Assembly (NCBI RefSeq): GCF_000165425.1
Contig: NW_001799630.1
Coordinates: 499,734-563,733 of the forward strand
Direction: 5' to 3'
DNA length: 64,000 nt
Source: Paramecium tetraurelia
Taxonomy: Eukaryota; Ciliophora; Oligohymenophorea; Peniculida; Parameciidae
The stretch's first letter is position 1; the number at the start of each line of letters is the position of its first letter. Below, in pieces: positions 1 to 12,396 of this stretch. The notes under the pieces are model-generated. The model ran no database searches. It was not told where the DNA came from and was given only the letters and a program-made list of their open reading frames with translations. Both the position numbers and the translations under genes were made by a program.

Positions 1-879
1 CGAGGATCTCTTGAGTGGAACATAGTTGCTAATTTCTTCGTATTTGTAATCACTAGTATAATCATCATCGTCATCATCATCATCAATTCTGCTTTTTCTC
101 TTCTTATGATTTTTCTTCTTCAGTTTTAATCTGCTTTCTCTTTATTTTGTGTAGAGGGCACTTGATGATAATAATTACAAGAAAATACTTGAATTCCATA
201 ATTTTGTCAATAAGTTATTTGAACTTGTCTTCATTGAATTGATTTATTTGAGATTTCTATTTGGATTAAGCAAATTCTAAGATGGAGTCTTAGAGTCCTT
301 TACAAGCTTAACATAACCTTTTCATATGATCATCTTTTAATTCAGATGGATTTTTTTCTGCAAGTATGAAAATCTTAGACAATACTCCTGGCTTGATATC
401 CTTGATCTGTTGGGTACCCTTTTCTTTGCTAAATATATAATCATGCCAATTACTGTTCTTATCTCCGATGAGTTTATTGATTCTCCTGAGACTTCTTCTT
501 AAAGTGGAATAAAAATGGTTTTTTATTGCATTGTCTGTTCGCCCTGGTAACAGTTTCGCAATTTCTGCCTAAAAATTTTATTCAACATTTTATCATACCC
601 ACTTATTGCCATGTTCTTTGTGAGCGACAAAGATCACTCTTTCTTCATTTTCACTCCAAGGCTCCTTATTGATTGTTGGATCAAGGTGATTGTGATAACG
701 TTCTCTACATTACTTCCCAGACCTCCCAAATAATCCATACACTTCCTTCATCTTTTCAGCCACAATTGTCCACTTCTTAATTCCATACTGCTTTACTAAC
801 TGTAGGATTGCAATATCCTCCTAAAATAAAGGAATCTAAAGGTACATACTTTTTAATTCCAAGCCTTTCTATCAGTCAT
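1..879 (-). CDS. R2R3 Myb-type DNA-binding protein, 3' end cut by window edge
   Basis: Probable nuclear transcription factor of the Myb/SANT family. From the ATG at 879, three short introns (821-849, 569-598 and 161-188) must be removed and TAA/TAG read as Gln. The first repeat then contains WTIVAEKM and GKQCRERYHNHLDP. The second contains EPWSENEERVI, EIAKLLPGRTDNAIKNHFYS and a basic LRRSLRR run. This is the classic Myb signature: regularly spaced Trp, and a recognition helix ending in RYHNHL or NHFYS. The tail is rich in Lys/Arg and then has a run of eight Asp; it stays open to base 1, so the C-terminus lies outside the window. Family assignment is firm; target genes cannot be inferred. Confidence 0.9.
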
Positions 880-1747
880 ATTTAAATAATTAATTAAATA
901 ACTTCATCCATTATTTCACTTAAAAAACAAAAAGAATACCCAAGAACTATCAGTATTTGATATTCTCAAAATATGTTTGATTTTATTCTAAAGAATAATA
1001 ATTCTATAAGCTCTTTTTATAAATCAAATATATTTCAATTTTGTTGAAATCAATTATCATTCCACAAGTTGATTTTTCAATATGATGAAAAAATTGTTGA
1101 AAATATGGATCAACATCAATAGTATATATAAAATAAGTCAATTATTATTTAATTCAAGTCTAGAACTCACTAATTTTATAAGTTAATTTTTTAGAGAGCC
1201 AGACTATATCAATTAATTTTAAACATAACCATACTAATTGAGAGATAGATAGAGAAATTCGTATTTAGTCTTTTGTTATTAGTGTCAATCACAAGCGTCC
1301 TTTATAATAATTCCAGTTTTAGAGTATTCTATTAAGATAGAGCAATTAATATAATTAACTATGATATATTATAAACTAAGAATCAATATATGTTATAAAC
1401 TAAACTGCATGAGGAAGTCAAATAATGCTAATTATAAATATATTTTTGTATTTGTTTCTATACATAACTGTTTCAATTTTGAATTTTTACAGTTTTTTTG
1501 ACATTCAAAACATTTAAAAGAATTTGATTAAATCAGAAGGGTGCTATAAATTTAATTATTAATCAATTCAGCATTGAAAATTACAACTGCAGACTAAAAT
1601 TGTTTTGATTGCCGTGAATTTCAACAAATTCAATATATTTATTTTCATTATTTCAACAATAAAATGATGTAAGTATAATGACACTCTCATCCAGTATATC
1701 AATTATTATTTTTTCAAAATAATCTATAAATTATTCATATAAACATT
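880..1747. other. Intergenic, AT-rich
   Basis: About 870 bases between the start of the Myb gene and the stop of the CK1-like gene. The sequence is very AT-rich, with frequent TGA in all frames. I see no coherent protein, tRNA fold or repeat. It must hold the promoter of the Myb gene near 880, but no motif can be named. Confidence 0.6.
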
Positions 1748-3150
1748 TCAATCCAAATAAAGTTTACTAATAATTCCATTTAATGGTTTTGTGTCAACTT
1801 CTGATTGGTCATCACTCATTGAACTCACATTACCTGAAGATGAAGAACTTGTAACTTATTACTTACAAATGATAATTGAAAGTCCTCCCATTTTTTTCTA
1901 GTTTTAATTTTTTTCAAATATAGAATTTGAAGTTCCTTCTTTGCCCTCTGATATTGCTGGTAATTATCTTTCTGTTGCATTCTTATTTGTTGAATATACA
2001 AAATGTTTCATTGTAGGTTTTCCTTATTTTTAAGGAGACACAGAATCTAAAATTGAATCATCCTTTTTTTGTTATGAAATAAATGCCATATCCCCAACAC
2101 TTCCAGCATGTTTTAATTTACTAATTCTGATAGGACTTGGAGATCTACTATTTTTGTTTTTAGGTTTGAGTAAAGGAATCCAATCAAATTGTAATTGTAG
2201 GTCATGTTAGCCTAATAATTGAAAAAATGGTTATTTCAATTAATCATAATTTGGAAATTCGTGAGGTTAAAGTAATCTTATTCCATGGTACAATTATAGG
2301 AACTGTTCTGGAAATCCCTTTAATTCTCTTTCAGGAACAAATCTTTGTTTAATTTCATAATAATATTTGAGTTTTTCCTATCGTTCCACATTTGGTTGGG
2401 AATGCAAAAATTTTCCTAAGGTAATGATATGTAACAAAATATAGAACAAGGACTCTAAGTCATCTCTTGGACAAGGAACTTTATATTCTGATATTAAAGT
2501 ACATTGTTATAAATGAGTGCCTATGGATGAGAATTTATTAATATACAAGTTGAGTTTATTCTTTTATTTTATTAAGATTTTCCCATTTTTATCCATATAT
2601 TTTGATGAATATTCAAAGTGGGTGAAATATATTTCTGATTAAAGAGTGCTAATTAAATTGGATAGTTTTAAGCATCTATGAATTATATTCAAAGAATGCA
2701 ATTATTAGAGATGAGTGATCTAAATTTAGTAAATTCAGAATTACCATTTTTAATGCAACCAAAGCAATAGTCGAAATTGAAAACTTTCGCTTCATTAGTT
2801 AAAAACACAATTTAAATGAAGGTCCTGCTTTCTATTGTACAATATAATGATAAGATGTTTCTCCTACTTTGAGAATTCCAAATTGATGAATTTTAGGAGT
2901 GATACCATCTTATTTAGAGTATGAATCTTACTGTCACTAGTCTTTTTATATAATCTGCAATAACATTATGACTGATTAGTAACCTATTTTAATGTGTTCC
3001 AATCTATACTATTTATACTAGTATGTCACCACTTTTTTGATCATCCTTAGTTAACACTGCATTATAGTAAACAGAGTTTCTACCAGTATAATAAAGTGAT
3101 GTTAGCAGATATTGATCATCAATAATAACGGGTTTATCATTTTTAAACAT
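1748..3150 (-). CDS. Casein kinase 1-like pseudokinase
   Basis: The C-lobe matches the CK1 family: SIGTHLQQCT, then PRDDLESLFYILLHI, and later LLQPHEFPNYDQLKQPFF, the counterparts of CK1 'GT..Y.S', 'SRRDDLE.L.Y.L' and 'PDY..LR..F'. Catalytic residues are missing. The ATP-binding Lys segment reads ILVQIVQI; the HRD loop reads IIHRCLKLSN (Asp to Cys, codon near 2672-2680); the DFG motif reads THFEYS (near 2612-2620). At least one or two introns of about 29 nt lie near 2890-2970 and their exact ends are uncertain. The tail after the kinase fold is Ser/Gln-rich with SRSPSPIR. It ends at TGA 1748-1750. Likely a scaffold or regulator rather than an enzyme (inference). Confidence 0.8.
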
Positions 3151-3192
3151 TTTGAAACTTAATTAATCTAAAATAATTAACAATATATAAAA

Positions 3193-3591
3193 ATGGACCT
3201 AGTAGTCTTCAACAACGAACTTAGATTCAAGGTGAAATCCATATTTTCATGTTGGTTATATAATAGTGATTCATTCTGGAAGCCTTAACTTACTGGTTCT
3301 CAGTGATATCTTAATCCTTCCTTAGAACAGAAATTTAGTAACAGTCTAATCCTATCTTAATCATTTTATATTTATAACAAAGTTGTTCCAACAAAAATAA
3401 TTTAAGATTTTAGAGCAGATTCTGAAAGCGATAAAAGTGCTTTATTGTACTTCCTTTTTAAGAACTATTTTAATGGCTCTTATAAAATAGAATAATTAAA
3501 TGAACCTTTATTCTATTTTAAAGATGTTACTCAAGAGTTTTCAAATAGCAAAATGAATTTAGAGTTTGATCAAAAACAAACTCAAAATTGA
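3193..3591 (+). CDS. Small unknown protein, 122 aa
   Basis: Starts MDLVVFNNELRFKVKS and runs to TGA 3589-3591 after removal of one 30-nt intron (3296-3325) that contains the only in-frame TGA. The product is soluble-looking, with aromatic patches such as WLYNSDSFWK and ALLYFLFKNYFNGSYK. No signal peptide, membrane segment or known motif is visible. It is transcribed divergently from the CK1-like gene, with 42 bases between the two ATGs, so both promoters must be very short or overlap. The intron join restores one frame to the stop, which supports a real gene. No function is proposed. Confidence 0.65.
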
Positions 3592-3745
3592 AATTATATG
3601 AATTGGAATTGAATATAAAATTCTGTTACATATTCGAATATTATTGTAAATTTATCAGTGAGGAGTGTTTGAAAAGACAATTATTGTGTAAATTGAAAAG
3701 TTGTGATTTTAATTTTTGAATTCTCTAGAAATAGTTAATTTAATA

Positions 3746-5833
3746 ATGTTATAAAATACAGCATTTTCGGTGGGATGGCTTGGATCTTAACCTATCATTT
3801 CAATCTCGCTTTTGCGATATCTTGTGAAAACAGATGTTGCTGCTCTTTATGCTTCTTAGTTTTTCATTAGACTGTGGTGTATTGTTGCTTTCCTAATAGC
3901 TTTCATTTAGTAAATATTATGTTTAACATCATTAGCAAAATTTTAAGTCTTCAACATCCCACTAAGAATTCACCTCATGAGTTAGCTTAGCCATTTAGAT
4001 TTTCCTTTTCTCTTGTTTTCACCTGTGCAATATTTGAATTCATTCAATTGGCATTAACAATTCACGCAGTAACAATCGTATAAAATATCAGTTAGCCTAT
4101 TACAGCATTGTTCATTATTTAGCTCTTTACTAGTTATTCAGAGCCTTCTTTAGAAGTTGGATAAACAATGTGACTCCGAATACAATATTCTGTTCATTTT
4201 TATTAATGGCCTTAGTCTATTTGCTAGAAGATTGGTTAGTACTAATTCCTGGCACTGCTTTTTAAAACAAATATCTTTCTATTAAAAAATCGTTTGATTG
4301 GTAACCTCTTATAATGGTTATTTGTGCAGCAGCCTCGCATACTCTTGGCATTTGGATATTCAAGGTTTTGTCAATGAAAATGCATTAAACTTAAAAAGCC
4401 TTCATCGACAGGGTTTCTTGGTCTAACTACATAGCCGATGAACCCGACAAAATCACCTATAGTTTATGCGTAGTCAATAGTTTGTTCAGCAAATATTTAG
4501 AGGCTTAATTGAGAATACATTGTGAGACTAATTCCATGTAAATCGATGGACTCTCTTAAAAGGAACTCCGATCTTTAATCAAGGATTATTTTGATAACCA
4601 TCTAACTTACAGTTTTCAGTATATGGAGTAATTCAAGATATTCAATTTCAACAAAGAAGGTAATTTAGATGTAATATCTGATAAGCCATTGATGATCCTG
4701 CCATTTATAAGGAAGAAGATACGTTACTTAGAAGATTGATTAGGGAGAAGATCTATGAAATCTAGCTTGAGCATCAAAGATACAAGGAATTATTTGGATC
4801 TGATAAGTATCTTAATCTCTAATTCGAAATTCTATTTGAAGATTATGGTATACATGAATACATTTGGGATGACGAAACACCCTATATTTAATTGATAATT
4901 TCATTTTTTGAGGGAATCTTTTGTTTCTGTGCTGCCTTCTATAACCATGAATACGATGACTTATTTTCAAATGGATACGATGTATAAATGTCCCATGTTT
5001 CTTATTATGTATGGATAACTATATTTTTGGGGGTTTTTTAATTGCTAAAAATATTGTAATGATTTAAAAATAATAATAGCTCATTTAAAGTGATGTTCTT
5101 GTGGAATGTTCAAACTTATTTTTTCAGTGGGATTTTCACCGAGTTAATAGTTGTGTATATTACAATGCTTTGGATTGAACCTGTTGGATATCTATAAGTC
5201 TTAGGCTTAATCTTATCCTATGCCATAATGTGTGTATTGTATAGATCTGCTGAAAAGGTGAGAGATCAAAGTAAACTTAATTATAATTATATTAGAGAAC
5301 AAACTCTTTTATTTGAGTTTTATAACTTTCTTAATAAGAGTCCAGAAATTTACTGTTAGAGAAGGATCTTAAATAATCCAAATGATGTCCTTATGTGCAG
5401 AAAGACTAAGTCTCAATGAATTTTTAAAGGTTTTGGCTTAAATTCTCTGTACTCACGGCAGATAGTTAGTTATGATTAATTAAGATAAATCAAATTTAGT
5501 CATTTTGGAGAGAGTCCTTTCTTTTAATTTTAGATTCCGTTTATCTTTCAATCTCAACTTAGATATGAAAACAACATTGAAGATCCCTATCTTCCTGAAT
5601 TTGATGATGAACATCTACTTAGAGAAGAGGACAAACAAACAAAGTTTGAGAGGTAATCATACATTCTATTATTAAGATATGTTATTGATAGCAAATACGA
5701 GAATGAGAAATAATCAGTGAAGGATGAAGTCAAATAGTAAGTTATGGAAATTAGAAAATTGAATAAATCAAAAATACTTTAAAGCAACATCTAGCAATCA
5801 AGAATTGTTTAAATTGATGATCATCAAGAGTGA
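3746..5833 (+). CDS. Multi-pass membrane protein with an in-frame TGA
   Basis: From ATG 3746 the frame gives MLQNTAFSVGWLGSQPIISI, then several hydrophobic spans (LWCIVAFLIAFIQQILCL, SFSLVFTCAIFEF, FLLMALVYLLEDWLVLI). A soluble charged middle (YSFQYMEQFKIFNF) follows, then further spans with GIFCFCAAFY and LQVLGLILSYAIMCVLY. Short introns are needed near 3950, 4090-4150, 4380 and 4720-4740 (the last is 21 nt and restores RKKIREKIYE). A TGA at 5417-5419 falls in frame after CRKTKSQ. The same frame then continues as clear coding sequence (GFGLNSLYSRQ, DPYLPEFDDEHLLREEDK) to TGA 5831-5833. Either the TGA is decoded or the assembly has an error. The family is not recognised. Confidence 0.7.
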
Positions 5834-5871
5834 ATTTCATGAAATAAAATTGATAATTCTAATGAATATTT

Positions 5872-6540
5872 TCATTAGTCTATGTATATTTATCCATTTC
5901 CAAATGATTATTGAATTGCACCTTCAACAAAAAGGAATTCAATAGGTCTGCTTCTCATACATTTATTAGTAACTGTGTAGGCAGTTGTTCCATTTTCTTA
6001 GATTAGACTCAATGATCCTCCTTCAGGTAAATGAATGGATAGCACTTCAAAAGGTAATCCAAAGAATGTCACATTATCTCCTGGACATGATTTTGCATGT
6101 TCTCCCTTGAAATTGCATTCACTAAAAACATAAATACAACCATCTTAGAATGTGGTCACTTTTTCATTGCTATAAACTTTCTTCTATTATACGCTATTCT
6201 CAAAAAGATGATAGTCTGGTTTCTCTGTAGCTCTGACTGCATTTGGATTTGGTTAATCAATAATGAACATTGATTCGACGAATTTGATTGTATGCTCACC
6301 AGCTTCAGAGGGTGTTAATTTAAGAGCTTCCTCATAATTCAAGAGGGATGATAACTATTCTTTGATTGAGTCATCTGAACTTCTCCCCAAAAATGTAGGT
6401 AATCCTTTTTTTTTAATTGTATATATTTCTGACGATAAATCCTTTTGCTATTTTCATGTGCTTCTGATTTTGTCAAGATAAGCTCTTCTTGAGCTGTCAC
6501 GATCACTGAGAACAGTGCTAATATGCAGTAATTTTTACAT
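5872..6540 (-). CDS. Probable secreted protein, beta/gamma-crystallin-like
   Basis: The N-terminal segment NYCILALFSVIVTAQEE looks like a signal peptide. A 29-nt intron follows IYR and restores LPTFLGRSSDD. The mature part contains IYVFSECNFKGEHA and later LPFEVLSIHLPEGGSLSL. This resembles the Greek-key pattern of beta/gamma crystallins (aromatic, then F-x-G, then Ser-Ile and Gly); that assignment is inference. The frame ends at TGA 5872-5874. The start is a problem: the only nearby ATG (6538-6540) is one base out of frame with the signal peptide, across a run of five A. A sequence error, a real frameshift or an unseen upstream exon could explain this. Confidence 0.65.
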
Positions 6541-6818
6541 ATTAATAAAAACGGATTTAAAATATATATAATATGTGTCTTGAGGGTTGAATTACTAACA
6601 ACTTAGTAGAATATACCCTTTGATATTATAATACTTATCACAATATGTATTATTAGCACTTTGTATTGTGGTTATATGCATAATTCGTACAAATAAATAT
6701 ATGTAAAAATAAAGGATGCATAATATTTGTTTTGGGTATAGAATATTTTTCCAATTATTCTAATATACCCTAAGATGTTATAGATGATGAAAATAACAAA
6801 TTTATTTTATTTCTTACT

Positions 6819-8159
6819 ATGTCGAATAGAAATCAATATAATGAAGAAATATAGAGAAAATTAATTGAAATAGTAGATACATACGGAGGTAAGAAGTGTA
6901 AAAGTTGGACTCAAGTTGCTCGTATTTTTGAATTATAGACTGGAATCAAAGTCTAAAAAACATTCGATTTAAAAAAAAAGTCATTAAATATTGTTATCAT
7001 AGATGGGAAATGTTCACCAATTATAAGGAAGATTTAACGAAAAGTGAACTGAAAGCCTTGTATGCTACTGGGGTAAGATGTCGAGGACATCACAAAGCAG
7101 GGAACGAAGAGTTCTTCAAACAGACCGGTAAAAAGTAAGAATCGATTATTTATAAATAGATTGTATGTCAATCAATATAGAAAATTGGTTGGTAATTTCC
7201 TATTAGCAGCCATTAAATTATTGAGTCAATCCTATGTGAATCCAAAGAAAGTCAAATGCAGACAATCAGGCTAGGAGAGATTTCACAACAGAATAGGTTA
7301 TGTCTCAATCCACATACTATTGAGAGCTGTAGAAATTAATAAGTATCTGGATGATTACTTGGTTTAAGAATTGAAACGCTCAGCTGAAAAGTTTTAATAA
7401 TTATTGCTAATACATGCTGAACATCATGAGGATGAAAGAATTGCTAGATTTTCACATTATCATAAAGTAATTAATAGAAGAGAATTCAAAAAGATTCAAT
7501 TTTTTCTTGATTATGTTAATGAATTAAAATAAATTAGCATCAATTTGTATTCAGATTAGGTAGGTAGACATCCATTATTGTTTCCTTAAATTGATCAAAA
7601 TAAATAATCAAAGATATACGAATTATTAATTTGGGGAAATGATTGGTAATCAAAGTACAACTTATTTTAAGAGTGTGCAGCCAAATCAGATTGGGAAGAA
7701 TATTCAATGTTAATCAAAAAAACAAAAAAAAATGATGATAACAAATAGACCAAAAATAAATCATAATAACCCTAATAACAATCCTCTTAAATTATCAATC
7801 CAGATTCACTTGAACCTGAAACTTCAAAGTTGAAATTAAATTCATATGATTTAGTATCTACAGCTACACATAAAGTCTGCAATAATGCATCAAAATAGCA
7901 AATCAAATAACTGGATAAATAGGAATTGAAATCTTTTAGAGGCCATTACTATAGAGATGGCTAAATTAGAACAAAAGGATTAACTACAATCTTATTTGAT
8001 ACAGACATGAGATCAGATGAGGATGACCAGGACCAATGTCAAAATATAGAAGAAAATAGAAAAGAGTTTTTTGATAAAATGGAAGAAATATATGATTGTG
8101 TCTTCGGTGGAAAGGCTAGTTTAGTCTCCTTTGAAAAGAGCTTACAATTTCCTAATTGA
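6819..8159 (+). CDS. Myb/HTH-like protein of unknown role, frame problem near 6970
   Basis: MSNRNQYNEEIQRKLIEI with a following SWTQVARIFE looks like a Myb/homeodomain-type helix-turn-helix. The next block, YCYHRWEMFTNYKEDLTKSE, lies one base out of phase, after nine A at 6971-6979. Either one base is missing, or a 17-nt intron (6922-6938, below the usual range) is removed. A clean 25-nt intron then joins LYATG to QGTKSSSNRP. The rest is continuous to TGA 8157-8159: helical (LVGNFLLAAIKLLSQS, LVQELKRSAEKFQQLLL), a Lys/Gln-rich linker, and an acidic region near 8010-8110. A nuclear role is plausible from the N-terminus only. Confidence 0.65.
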
Positions 8160-8667
8160 ATTGTTACCATTTTCATTAATTTCATAATATTAATTTTTAA
8201 TAACCAAAAACTCATTTTCCAAGATTTTTTCATATCAAAAGAAATTATAATCATTTTCTTTTAAAACTAACTTAAAATCTCAAATGATTTGAGAATATTA
8301 GTAATAATACTTAGATTGTAATCTCCTATTAACTGTTAATGAAATGAAAAACACGATATTATAGCATATAGCAGTCTACAAGAATAAACGAAATCATACC
8401 AAATGATTATTTAAATTTAAGAGATTATTTAGGAAGAAAACAACGTAACTTTGTAACCAAAAATGCATAATAGTTTTTAGGAAAGTAGTAAACTCTTCAA
8501 TCTTGTTAAAAATAAGTATTTTTATATTAGATTATATAATGTGTTATGTAATTTATTAGAAATGATATTAAATTCAATAAAAAATCATGCGTCATTATTA
8601 ATAATTCATCATATATATATGTCACATAAATTTATATCATAAGATATATTAAAAATAGTGAAAGACA
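8160..8667. other. Intergenic, AT-rich
   Basis: About 510 bases upstream of the dioxygenase gene. It is AT-rich with a short TA-repeat-like patch near 8610-8625. No coherent coding frame or RNA gene is visible. Confidence 0.6.
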
Positions 8668-9914
<1,247 letters not shown>

Positions 9915-9995
9915 TAATTTACAAAAATTATATGTAAATTTATTGTAAATATATATTTAATTTTATAATTAATTGCCTTTATGCGCAATGTTGCT

Positions 9996-10971
9996 TCAAT
10001 TAAAATCTGTGAACTCTTGAACAGTTCTTTTATTTTTTTATTAGATTGTTGGCCTATCTAATAACTATTGTTCTATGCAAGATTCAGGATCCTATTGAAT
10101 TGAAGGTCTATTAACAGGAGGAGGACCAAATCGAAAAATTGGGATATTTGTTTGATTTCCTTATAATTTATTACCTCCATTTTATAATTTAGTTGGAGAC
10201 TATTGAGATCCTGCAGTTGAATCATTTTGAATGAGAGGGGATTGCTTTGCGAAAGCATTTTTAATTTCTTAAAAATTAGATTTTTAGTTTTAATCCTCAG
10301 AAACAACATTATTTTTTTCTTCTGTCTGTTATCCAATTTTATCCTGAACTGTCTATTATGATTATTTAGACTCCTCTCCAGTTTTTGGAGCTGGCTTAAC
10401 AAACGTCACTTCTTTTTTTTAAGATTTGTCATTCTACAAAAAAGGATTATTAGAAAGTTTAGTTTAAACAGGGGCAGTCTCTATTTGAGCCTGTTATTTC
10501 TGTGGCTGTTGATTTCCAGCATTAGATTGCTAATTAGATGTATTCGATGGCTATTTATTCAATGATGGCTAATTTTTATTCTGCACAGGAGTGTCATTGG
10601 ATAGGGTTTAGCTATCAATTTTTCTTATTGGGAAATTCTATTACTACGATTAACTTTCTGTTTAATTCGCTGTAGATTATGGTGGAATTTTTTCTTCCTG
10701 TTTTTTCAACTAGACACTTGTTTTCACTGCTCCTTAAAACTTATCTTAAACTTGATTATTGGGTCCAGAAAATTTTTTCATTATGTCTGATATTTTGTTT
10801 TGACCTGATTCTGTTTATGGAAGCTATTGAGAATTGCCTAGAATGTTTATAGAATATTTAAATACTTTAACTATGTTCTTTTTTCATGAATTGACAATTA
10901 CGACACTTTTGTTCTGGTCCCATTCGTGTATCAGTCATATCCATAACAAACTTATTACATACTTGTTGCAT
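9996..10971 (-). CDS. Gln/Asn-rich disordered protein with N-terminal CxxC
   Basis: The upstream ATG at 10969-10971 gives MQQVCNKFVMDMTDTRMGP, then KCRNC; later in-frame ATGs at 10944 and 10887 are alternatives. One intron of 34 (or 28) nt after the EH/SQ residues restores a single frame to TGA 9996-9998. The body is highly biased: runs such as QSQQQNFPIRK, SNTSNQQSNAGNQQPQKQQ and FRFGPPPVNRP. This is typical of an intrinsically disordered, possibly RNA-binding or condensate-forming protein (inference). Many Gln are coded by TAA/TAG, so other frames look broken. No family is recognised. Confidence 0.75.
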
Positions 10972-11215
10972 GATTTAATAAATATTATATCAATTAATAA
11001 ATTTATTGCAAATCAATTAATTATAGTAGAATTACTTTTTTAAGGTAACTAAGAAAGATACTCAAATAATTTAATTATTAATGTTCATTATAAAGAAAAT
11101 AAGACCACAAATCAATCCATACATTTTTCTCATAAATATTTTAACTTGTAAATAACTTTATTAGAAAACATAAATTTTCAAGATTAAATTCTTTAATAAA
11201 TATAATTAAATAATT

Positions 11216-12197
11216 ATGTCAGAAGAGGAATACTCACAATTTTTGTTTGAGAAGCATGATCTCAGCAAATTTAACAGATATGAAGAATTAATAGACTTCA
11301 GAGGATTTAGATTACCAGATGACAAGAATAAAACTATTTATTTATTAGATGAGAATGGAGGGTATTTGAATTTTTGAATTTAGTTGGTGCGATTTAAATG
11401 GTTGCTACTATAATGAGAATTGTTAACCAAGTGGATGGATTGTATTGAGTAAAGATGGTAAAAAGTTTATGAGATTTAATTTGAACACAGAGTTTATTGA
11501 AGAATAGTAAAATATTTATTATTCCAATCAATAATTTGATGCAACACGGTTAGAATAAAATCAACAAAAACACAAAAACAAAAATAACAATGAATAGGAA
11601 CAGTAATTGAATTAAAAATAAAAATAAAGACCTAAATAGGAGAATAGGAAACAATAGAATTAATCTAATCAATCCAATTAAACCAATTAAGAACCTTAAA
11701 AAAAACAAAATTAACATAAATAGAAAGATTAAGATAGAGAAAAAGCCTAGAATCAAGTCCATTCAGAAAAAACAAAGGAGTAAGAATAATAAGAACAAGA
11801 AGACGAGTTATATGTTGAAAAAAAAGATTAATAGCTAACCAATGAAGTAAATAATACAAGTGATGACCCCAAAACTAATGACAGAGATGCAAATTAAAGA
11901 AATTAAAGAGATAGAAAATATAATAACAAGAATCGCAAAAATTAAAAGAAGGATAATCAGAATCAGGATAATAATGAAAGTAAGAAATATTATATTTTGA
12001 ACATCAATGATAATACTTTGAGCAAAGAGGACTTTATTAAACATTTGATAGAAGAGTGTAAAATTAAATAAGAAAATATAATTGATTACAATGAGAATAT
12101 CTTAAAGTTAGCTTAAGATAAAGATGCCATCAAATTATATAGATTGAATAAAAAATAGTAAACAGATCAAGCCTAAAAATTCATTGTCTCCACATGA
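11216..12197 (+). CDS. Protein with structured ends and a large Gln/Asn-rich middle
   Basis: Begins MSEEEYSQFLFEKHDLSKFN. One 22-nt intron restores ENGGWCDLNGCYYNENC, a compact Cys/Trp-containing N-terminal domain followed by SGWIVLSKDGKKFMRF. About 150 residues of Gln, Asn, Lys and Glu follow (roughly 11550-11980), many coded by TAA/TAG. A folded-looking C-terminus comes next: YYILNINDNTLSKEDFIKHL and then LAQDKDAIKLYRLNKKQQ. It ends at TGA 12195-12197. The middle resembles prion-like domains. It is divergent from the preceding Gln-rich gene with 244 bases between ATGs. Function unknown. Confidence 0.8.
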
Positions 12198-12396
12198 AAT
12201 TAATAGTCTATATATTTTATATCTAATTGATATCAGTAAATATGAATATAATTTATGCAAAATGCTTTAAGATCTACTATAAATGTCCGATTGAAGTATG
12301 GATATTACATAATAACTCATATATTTAAATTATTGATTCAATATGAATTACATATACTTACTATTTATTTAAATAATAAGAATAATTAAATACTTT

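Noticed and set aside
11550-12044. Minus-strand hydrophobic frames of 64-70 aa
   Set aside because: Antisense shadows of the Gln/Asn-rich tract in the plus-strand gene at 11216-12197.
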